Of a stretch of 11,254 nt of DNA, positions 6,667 to 11,254 are shown piece by piece. A program made the translations under genes and the position numbers. This DNA is from UBA9414 sp958446945 (GTDB lineage: Bacteria > Bacillota > Clostridia > Lachnospirales > Lachnospiraceae), in the NCBI GenBank assembly GCA_958446945.1, contig CAUCYJ010000082.1, positions 1-11,254 on the forward strand, written 5' to 3'. The number at the start of each line of letters is the position of its first letter. The first letter of the stretch is position 1. A model generated the notes under the pieces. That model was given only the letters and a program-made list of their open reading frames with translations, had not been told where the DNA came from and ran no database searches.

Positions 6667-7533
6667 TCAATCACTGTTTTCTCTTCCCTGACGAAATCTG
6701 CGCATCATCTCGCTTGTCAAACTAATATCCTCTTCCTGAACCGGAACATCTTCCCGATTGCACCACTGTGCAACAGATAACTCTTCTTCGTCCATTTTTA
6801 TTTTATCAGAGCCATCCAACTCACAGAAAAATCCCATAAGCAGTGTATCTGAAAAAGACCACGGCTGACTTTTATAAAACCGTATATTTTTCACATGTAG
6901 TCCTACTTCTTCTTTGACTTCCCGGCGCACTGTATCCTCAATCGTCTCTCCAATTTCCGCAAACCCGGCAATTAAAGCATATTTTTTATAAGCACGTCCG
7001 GCATATTTCGTCAAGACAATCCGATCATGATCCGTAACTCCTACGATTACAGCCGGACAGATTTTCGGATATTCCATCTGTCCGCACTCCGGACAACGCA
7101 TGAGTCTTTCTTTCTCATCATGTATCATTTTCTTTCCGCATCTTCCACAAAATGTACGGCTTCTGTACCAGCGGTGAATCTGACCTCCTGTCACAGCAGC
7201 AAATGCCATATATTGAGGTTTTGCTGTACGAAAAAATGTCATATTCTCTGCCTGACATTGTTTTCGTTCCAAAAGCTTTCTGCAAAGTATCTTCTCCTGC
7301 TCCTCAGAAAGAAGATAAAAGCGCATTTGATCAATGGAAAATAAATATGTCCACTGTAATTCTTTCACTTTCAGAATCTCTTTTACTTCTTTAATTGTTA
7401 CAAAAGAAATTTTTTCATTTTCTTTTCGAATAAACGCCTTCCCTTCATTATACAGAAGGACAAAGCTTTCCTCATTTGGTTTTTGAGGAATATATTGATT
7501 ATTGAAATGATGTGGCATAATATCCTGTATCAT
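6667..7533 (-). CDS. nudC: NAD(+)/NADH diphosphatase, NudC-type Nudix hydrolase
   Basis: NudC cleaves NAD(H) to NMN(H) and AMP and, in other bacteria, removes NAD caps from RNA 5' ends. This 288-aa protein has a variable N-terminal domain (about 1-105), a zinc ribbon with C129, C132, C147 and C150, and a Nudix domain. The Nudix box is complete from G190 to L212 (E196, R204, E205, E208, E209, G211). After it comes SQPWSFSDTLLMGF (222-235), matching the NADH-specific SQPW motif, with Ser and Asp where the textbook motif has Pro. A GTG at 7543-7545 would add four residues, but I prefer the ATG at 7531-7533. It has AGGTGA 8 nt upstream and gives MIQDIMPHHF, which looks like a normal family start. 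ATG 7516-7518 is also possible. The gene is monocistronic, divergent from the dehydrogenase gene. Confidence 0.92.
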   Translation of the reverse strand: MIQDIMPHHFNNQYIPQKPNEESFVLLYNEGKAFIRKENEKISFVTIKEVKEILKVKELQWTYLFSIDQMRFYLLSEEQEKILCRKLLERKQCQAENMTFFRTAKPQYMAFAAVTGGQIHRWYRSRTFCGRCGKKMIHDEKERLMRCPECGQMEYPKICPAVIVGVTDHDRIVLTKYAGRAYKKYALIAGFAEIGETIEDTVRREVKEEVGLHVKNIRFYKSQPWSFSDTLLMGFFCELDGSDKIKMDEEELSVAQWCNREDVPVQEEDISLTSEMMRRFRQGRENSD

Positions 7534-7571
7534 TTTATCTTTCACCTGATTTCTTTTTTTCGATTTATTTT

Positions 7572-7600
7572 ACTATACCGTAGTTTACTTTGCAATCCAA
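7572..7600 (-). promoter_or_regulatory. Candidate promoter for nudC
   Basis: The minus strand shows TATAGT at 7572-7577 (5 of 6). Seventeen bases upstream is TTGGAT at 7595-7600 (3 of 6). Transcription would begin near 7565, about 32 nt before the preferred nudC start. It lies back to back with the promoter of the dehydrogenase gene in a 138-bp divergent region. Confidence 0.4.
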
Positions 7601-7603
7601 AGA

Positions 7604-7632
7604 TATACAAGTATCCTTTGATATGCTATACT
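7604..7632 (+). promoter_or_regulatory. Candidate promoter for the D-2-hydroxyacid dehydrogenase
   Basis: TATACA at 7604-7609 (4 of 6), a 17-bp spacer, and TATACT at 7627-7632 (5 of 6) preceded by TGC form an extended -10 promoter. Transcription would begin near 7639, leaving a leader of about 33 nt with AAGGAGGG 6 nt before the ATG. CTTTG or its complement recurs at 7588-7592, 7598-7602 and 7616-7620, around both divergent promoters. Confidence 0.5.
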
Positions 7633-7671
7633 TTTCTATATTACCGTAATTAAATATAAGGAGGGATTCAA

Positions 7672-8604
7672 ATGAAAATTGTATTTTTGGATGCAAAATC
7701 CATCGGCGAAGATATTGATCTTTCCGGATATAAAGCACTTGGTGAAATAATCACATATGACTTTTCTTCCCCAGAAGAAGTCCCGGATCGTGTCAGAGAT
7801 GCAGATGTTATCATTCTGAATAAAGTTACTATCAATGAAAAGACGATCGGAACTGCCAGACATCTGAAACTTGTCTGCGTCACTGCCACAGGGACAAATA
7901 ATCTTGATAAAGACTATCTTGACTCCCGCGGCATCGCATGGCGCAATGTAGCCGGCTATTCTACGGAAAGTGTTGCACAGCACACATTTGCAATGCTGTT
8001 CTACCTTCTGGAGAAATTAAACTATTATGATACTTATGTAAAACAGGAGCGATATGTTAGTGACAAGATGTTTACGCATTTTGCCGAACATTTTCACGAA
8101 CTCCATTCTATGACATGGGGAATCATCGGACTTGGCAATATCGGACGAAGAGTCAGTGAGATTGCCCGCGCTTTCGGAGCAACTGTCATCTATACTTCTC
8201 CTTCCGGCGCACCGGCACAGGAGGGATACACACAAGTACCGCTTGACACACTCCTAACTCAATCTGACATCATCTCTGTCCATGCACCGCTGACAGAATT
8301 TACAGAGGGACTGATCGATGCTGATGCCTTTTCTAAAATGAAGCCAAACTGCATCTTCCTGAATCTTGGAAGAGGTCCGAGTGTTTGCGAAGAAGCACTT
8401 GCAGAGGCGCTGAAAAACAATAAAATAGCTGCCGCAGGATTGGATGTGCTTGCCGTCGAGCCAATGAGCCCGGACAGCCCGCTCCTTCCAATCAAGGACA
8501 GCAGACGGCTTTTGATTACGCCGCACATCGCCTGGGCAAGCGTGGAAGCCCGCCAAAGGCTGATGCAGATTATTTTGAAACAAATTCAGGACTTTTTTTC
8601 CTAA
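7672..8604 (+). CDS. D-2-hydroxyacid dehydrogenase (glycerate/hydroxypyruvate type)
   Basis: The 310-aa protein is a D-isomer-specific 2-hydroxyacid dehydrogenase, which interconverts 2-keto acids and D-2-hydroxy acids in the cytoplasm. The N-terminal substrate-binding part contains TATGTNNLD (71-79) and YSTESVAQHTFA (96-107). The Rossmann motif is G153-x-G155-x2-G158, and the catalytic set R234 (NLGRGP), E263 (VEP) and H285 (TPHIAW) is complete. The acidic residue that normally follows the second strand and selects NAD is missing: the sequence there is VIYTSPSG (172-179), so NADP use is possible. The general pattern resembles the glycerate/hydroxypyruvate reductase branch; the exact substrate cannot be read from sequence. 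The start at 7672 follows AAGGAGGG. Its last 35 bp overlap tail to tail with the iron-sulfur gene on the other strand, and no terminator is visible. Confidence 0.9.
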   Translation: MKIVFLDAKSIGEDIDLSGYKALGEIITYDFSSPEEVPDRVRDADVIILNKVTINEKTIGTARHLKLVCVTATGTNNLDKDYLDSRGIAWRNVAGYSTESVAQHTFAMLFYLLEKLNYYDTYVKQERYVSDKMFTHFAEHFHELHSMTWGIIGLGNIGRRVSEIARAFGATVIYTSPSGAPAQEGYTQVPLDTLLTQSDIISVHAPLTEFTEGLIDADAFSKMKPNCIFLNLGRGPSVCEEALAEALKNNKIAAAGLDVLAVEPMSPDSPLLPIKDSRRLLITPHIAWASVEARQRLMQIILKQIQDFFS

Positions 8605-9466
8605 ATTTAGACATCGTAGACTGAATCGCATTGGTAGGACATGCTTTCATACATTCACCGCACCGAATACATTCCACACTGTTTGGATGATTGATTACAT
8701 CTACTCCCATTGGACACGTCCTGACACAGGCGCCGCATCCTACGCATTTTTCCTCATTAATCTTTAAACGGTAAAATGCAATTGGATGAAAGGCGCCATA
8801 AACTGCTCCGAGGGGACAAAGATACTTACAAAATGGTCTGTAATATTTTACAGACAAAAATAAAATAATCAAAAGCACCAGCATTTTCCAACTAAATAAG
8901 AAGCCAACCGCGCTTCGCAAAAGAGGATTGGTGCTGATGAGCGGAATTCCTGCCAACAATGTTCCTGACGGACAAATATATTTACAAAACCAGGGATCTC
9001 CCTGTCCTACCACATTTACTGCCAGTGATGGAAGCAGTATCACAAATAAAAGAAGAATGATATATTTTAGTTTCCGAAGCAGTGCATCTTTCGGCATGTT
9101 TTTTTGTTTTCGGAAAATCGGAATCTTATAAAGAAGATCTTGCACAAGACCGAACGGACACATCCACCCACAGATAAACCGTCCGAAAACCGCTCCAAAA
9201 ACCATTAAGATTCCAAATACATAGCTGGACACCTTAAAACCACGGCTTCCAAGCACCGACTGCAGCGCTCCGATCGGACAGGCTCCCAGCGCTCCCGGAC
9301 AGGAATAACAATTTAGTCCAGGTACACAGATTGCTTTTGATGTCCCGGTAAAAATTCTCCCTTTCAAAAATCCTGCCGCATATCCATTAGTAATTGCTGT
9401 CCATGCCGCCTGAAACCACAGTCGATAATTTCTTTGATGCTTTTTTTCTTTCTTATCCAATTCCAA
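8570..9466 (-). CDS. NapH-like 4Fe-4S membrane protein (polyferredoxin)
   Basis: This 298-aa integral membrane iron-sulfur protein resembles the NapH/NosR/CcoG group. It has an N-terminal Cys cluster (C47, C53, C56, C63) and three CX3CP motifs: C99-C103, C161-C165 and C213-C217. Hydrophobic segments lie at about residues 80-98, 133-153 and 186-206. A C-terminal two-cluster ferredoxin carries C241, C244, C247, C251 and C266, C269, C272, C276. Such proteins carry electrons across or along the membrane; donor and acceptor here are not known. There is no ATG before M88, so the start must be TTG at 9466 (GGAG 4 nt upstream) or TTG at 9460 (10 nt). Either start overlaps the preceding CXXC gene by 8-14 bp, which suggests translational coupling. 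It is the last gene of the five-gene run, and its 3' end overlaps the convergent dehydrogenase gene. Confidence 0.9.
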   Translation of the reverse strand: MELDKKEKKHQRNYRLWFQAAWTAITNGYAAGFLKGRIFTGTSKAICVPGLNCYSCPGALGACPIGALQSVLGSRGFKVSSYVFGILMVFGAVFGRFICGWMCPFGLVQDLLYKIPIFRKQKNMPKDALLRKLKYIILLLFVILLPSLAVNVVGQGDPWFCKYICPSGTLLAGIPLISTNPLLRSAVGFLFSWKMLVLLIILFLSVKYYRPFCKYLCPLGAVYGAFHPIAFYRLKINEEKCVGCGACVRTCPMGVDVINHPNSVECIRCGECMKACPTNAIQSTMSKFRKKSPEFVSK

Positions 9467-9599
9467 TACACTCCATACAAATATTCGCTGCCTTGTTCCA
9501 CACCGTATCTGGCTCTCCCTTCCAGATACCAGATAGCATCAGCAATACTCCGACTGTAAGCGCAATTCCGCCTGCAAATTTTCTTTTACGATCCGGCAT
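9453..9599 (-). CDS. CD1871A family CXXC motif-containing mini-protein
   Basis: A 48-aa frame fills what would otherwise be a 133-bp gap. The product begins MPDRKRKFAG, has a basic N-terminus and one hydrophobic helix at about residues 9-25 (GGIALTVGVLLMLSGIW). It ends ANICMECIGIG, with the C41-M-E-C44 pair four residues from the C-terminus. This pattern (short N-tail, one membrane helix, WKGE-like turn, terminal ICxECIGIG) is that of the CD1871A family of Clostridia. Function is not established; the CXXC could be redox-active or bind a metal. With a positive N-terminus inside, the CXXC would face outside. AGGAGG lies 8 nt upstream, inside the end of the thioredoxin gene, whose TAA directly abuts this ATG. 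Placement between a TlpA-like protein and a membrane ferredoxin supports an electron-transfer role. Confidence 0.88.
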   Translation of the reverse strand: MPDRKRKFAGGIALTVGVLLMLSGIWKGEPDTVWNKAANICMECIGIG

Positions 9600-10205
9600 T
9601 TATTTTTCCTCCTGTACCATTTCAAGCTTCTCTTCAAGAAGCGCTGCCCAGTCTTCTTTACTTTTTGCACCGGTTACCGTCTCTCCGAGAAGTTTTCCCT
9701 CCTGATCTACAAAAAAGGTTGTCGGAACTCCCGGCACATATTCATACAATCCAACATACAGCTCCATACTTGGAATCAAATGCAGATAATCTGCCCCCGT
9801 TGCCGCCACTGCTTCTTTGGCAAGCGAAATATTTTCCTCATTTATCTTTCCATCCGGCTGAATGGTATCAAGGCAAAGTCCAATAATCTGTACATTCTTA
9901 CTGTCATACTCTTTGCTTAGTTCTGCCAGATATGGCATTTCCTCCAGACATGGATTGCAAAAAGTTGCCCAAACATTGACCATTGTCATATCTGCTTCCT
10001 GGAAAATACTTTTATCTACCTTTTTTCCATCCAAATCTGTTACTTCAAATTCTCCAAAAGGGGTTACAGCTTCTTTCGTTGTATCCGGCAGACGCTTTCC
10101 TTCTTCAGTTTTTTTTGCATCCTGATTCACAGGCACCATGACTGCCGTAACAACGCATACAAGTATAATACATCCTATTAGAATGATTTTATTCTTTTTT
10201 TCCAT
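9600..10205 (-). CDS. TlpA-like membrane-anchored thioredoxin-fold protein
   Basis: The 201-aa protein has a single N-terminal hydrophobic helix (about residues 7-26), a 25-residue polar linker, then a TlpA/ResA-type thioredoxin fold facing outside the cell. The active site is WATFCNPC (C83 and C86), the cis-proline motif is VPGVPTTFFVD with P161, and C111 is a third Cys. Such proteins reduce or exchange disulfides of extracytoplasmic proteins, often for cytochrome c or cell-envelope targets, and need an electron donor in the membrane such as CcdA. No CcdA is encoded here; the iron-sulfur protein and CXXC mini-protein downstream are candidates. L9-I10-G11-C12 formally fits a lipobox, but most of the hydrophobic stretch lies after C12, so a membrane anchor is more likely than a lipoprotein. 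GAGAGG sits 6 nt before the ATG, 13 nt after the lspA stop. Confidence 0.9.
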   Translation of the reverse strand: MEKKNKIILIGCIILVCVVTAVMVPVNQDAKKTEEGKRLPDTTKEAVTPFGEFEVTDLDGKKVDKSIFQEADMTMVNVWATFCNPCLEEMPYLAELSKEYDSKNVQIIGLCLDTIQPDGKINEENISLAKEAVAATGADYLHLIPSMELYVGLYEYVPGVPTTFFVDQEGKLLGETVTGAKSKEDWAALLEEKLEMVQEEK

Positions 10206-10218
10206 TTCTAACCTCTCA

Positions 10219-10689
10219 TCATTTCTTTTTTTCTTTCAGACAGGACGCCAGAAGCATACCCATTCCGGAAAAGATAAAAAAATCACCAAAATTGTATGTA
10301 ATCTCTGTCAGCTTCTTCCATCTGGTCTGAAATCCAATATAATCCACAACATATCCCCGCCAGATTCTGTCATACAGATTGCTGAGCGCGCCGCCAAAAA
10401 GAAGCATGGCTCCTGTCTTTTGAAAGAAATGACCTTTTCTTAAAAATACAGCGCCACTATACGCTCCGCTGAGCAGAACTGCCACCAGTGAACTTTTCTG
10501 CACCAGTTCCGGTCTGGCATCTAAAAGATTTAATGCAAATCCTCTGTTCTCCACTCTGCGCCAAACGATTCTGCTGCCGGCAATTTTCTTTTCATCACCG
10601 GTGCAGAATCGCTCTTCTACCTGTTCTTTCACATATTGATCTATCAGACTCAGGGATAAAGATGCTGCCATCCATTTCCCTGGTTTCAT
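10219..10689 (-). CDS. lspA: Signal peptidase II (LspA), divergent
   Basis: LspA is a membrane aspartyl protease that cleaves the signal peptide of lipid-modified prolipoproteins. The 156-aa protein has the usual length and the catalytic pair: D116 in RGYVVDYIGF and D136 in YNFGDFF, with the preceding SNLYDR block (103-108). Hydrophobic segments lie near residues 6-17, 67-84, 92-106 and 134-150. Other family motifs are altered: DQYVK (17-21) stands where D-x-x-T-K is usual, and NRGFALNLL (48-56) where N-x-G-A-A-F-x-x-L is usual. The active site is therefore intact but the protein is divergent, perhaps a second, specialised copy. Its ATG directly abuts the TAA of the zinc-ribbon gene, with AAGGGG 8 nt upstream inside that gene, and tlpA follows after 13 nt. 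Confidence 0.87.
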   Translation of the reverse strand: MKPGKWMAASLSLSLIDQYVKEQVEERFCTGDEKKIAGSRIVWRRVENRGFALNLLDARPELVQKSSLVAVLLSGAYSGAVFLRKGHFFQKTGAMLLFGGALSNLYDRIWRGYVVDYIGFQTRWKKLTEITYNFGDFFIFSGMGMLLASCLKEKKK

Positions 10690-11250
10690 TTACAAATCCC
10701 CTTCCTTGCCTTCTAAAGAAGAAACCGCATTAGCCAATGACTGCTCATATGCTGCCCGAATTTCTTCCAAATTCTCTTCTTCGAAAATTTCTTCCTCTGC
10801 TGCAGCTGCTTCTTCCGCAATTGCTTCTTCTGAAACGTCATCATCTTCTTCAAAAATATCTTCTTCTGTATCTACCTTTGTACCGCAGAATGGGCAGAAA
10901 TTCATTCCTTTTTGAACAGTTTCATGACAATTTGCACATCGTGTCTCTCCCTTCATTTCGGACACTTTCTTCTCACATGCAAGAATTTCTTCTTCCCGCT
11001 CTCGGATTTTCTCACAAATCTCATGGAAGTCTTCTGAATGTGCTTTGCCATTTTTATAAGCTTCATAGAGACTTCTTCCCATCTCAAGCCAATCCTTCGC
11101 ATTCTCACGGCGCATTGTATAGATCTGATTCTTCAGTTTCTGTGTCTCTACAACTTCTCCAGTCTTCTTTCCAACAGTATCTGCTGCATCATAAAGTGTA
11201 TCTGCAACTCTTTTTCCTAACTGTTCCACGTCATCCCAACTAAATTTCAT
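10690..11250 (-). CDS. Zinc-ribbon protein with acidic C-terminal tail
   Basis: The 186-aa cytoplasmic protein has three parts. A charged helical N-terminal half (about 1-100) looks like a coiled coil. A zinc ribbon follows with C105, C108, C119 and C122 (CANC and CPFC). A very acidic Glu/Ala-rich tail (about 127-163) leads to a short final helix. There is no signal peptide or membrane helix. Zinc-ribbon proteins of this shape are common in Lachnospiraceae and have no assigned function; a scaffold or nucleic-acid-binding role is possible. The ATG at 11250 lies 4 nt from the window edge, so its ribosome site and promoter cannot be seen and a longer N-terminus cannot be excluded. It is the first visible gene of the compact run leading to the redox proteins. 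Confidence 0.82.
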   Translation of the reverse strand: MKFSWDDVEQLGKRVADTLYDAADTVGKKTGEVVETQKLKNQIYTMRRENAKDWLEMGRSLYEAYKNGKAHSEDFHEICEKIREREEEILACEKKVSEMKGETRCANCHETVQKGMNFCPFCGTKVDTEEDIFEEDDDVSEEAIAEEAAAAEEEIFEEENLEEIRAAYEQSLANAVSSLEGKEGDL

Positions 11251-11254
11251 ACTT

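Noticed and set aside
7636..7983. 115-codon minus-strand frame at the start of the dehydrogenase gene
   Set aside because: It lies opposite a recognised enzyme domain, crosses that gene's promoter and has no ribosome site.
8589..8606. AGGAC, seven T, then TCCT at the end of the dehydrogenase gene as a terminator
   Set aside because: The T run lies in the loop rather than after a stem and the arms are only about 4 bp.
10737..11243. 168-codon plus-strand frame opposite the zinc-ribbon gene
   Set aside because: Its Leu/Ser/His-rich product is the antisense shadow of the acidic Glu/Ala-rich tail and helical N-terminus. No ribosome site precedes it, and the minus-strand frame has a clear zinc ribbon.
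1..11254. CRISPR array, tRNA/rRNA genes, insertion sequences or attachment sites
   Set aside because: I found no regularly spaced direct repeats, no cloverleaf-like segments with CCA ends, no transposase or integrase motifs and no flanking repeats.

Overview
The window looks like chromosomal DNA from a low-GC Gram-positive anaerobe of the Clostridia, most likely Lachnospiraceae. The evidence is an A/T-rich sequence with strong AGGAGG ribosome sites, a Rho factor with a charged N-terminal insertion, a DUF4364 protein, a YitT protein and a CD1871A-type CXXC mini-protein. This placement is inferred from family content; no 16S or other marker is present. No tRNA, rRNA, CRISPR array, insertion sequence or phage gene was seen.

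Layout from left to right. (1) Positions 1-2289, minus strand: an accessory-looking group of a WYL-type regulator, a 167-aa protein I do not recognise, and a second unrecognised protein that runs off the left edge. (2) Positions 2330-3849, minus strand: rho with its own terminator. The intergenic region 3850-4101 carries divergent promoters and a perfect 9-bp inverted repeat. (3) Positions 4102-5577, plus strand: a two-gene operon of a YhcC/YtqA-type (TIGR01212) radical SAM enzyme and a DUF4364 winged-helix protein, closed by a bidirectional terminator. (4) Positions 5648-7533, minus strand: a YitT membrane protein and a NudC-type NAD(H) pyrophosphatase, each with its own promoter and terminator signals. 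(5) Positions 7672-8604, plus strand: a D-2-hydroxyacid dehydrogenase. (6) Positions 8570-11250, minus strand: a tightly packed five-gene run of zinc-ribbon protein, LspA-like peptidase, TlpA-like thioredoxin, a 48-aa CXXC protein, and a NapH-like membrane polyferredoxin.

The most coherent functional unit is region 6. An extracytoplasmic thioredoxin-fold protein, a tiny membrane CXXC protein and a membrane iron-sulfur protein are encoded end to end with touching or overlapping reading frames. They could form a transmembrane electron relay for thiol redox chemistry that does not use CcdA/DsbD. The parts belong to known families, but the proposed circuit is inference. The remaining genes are mostly housekeeping: transcription termination, probable tRNA or other RNA modification, NAD metabolism and 2-keto/2-hydroxy acid interconversion. 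Region 1 is the least explained part.
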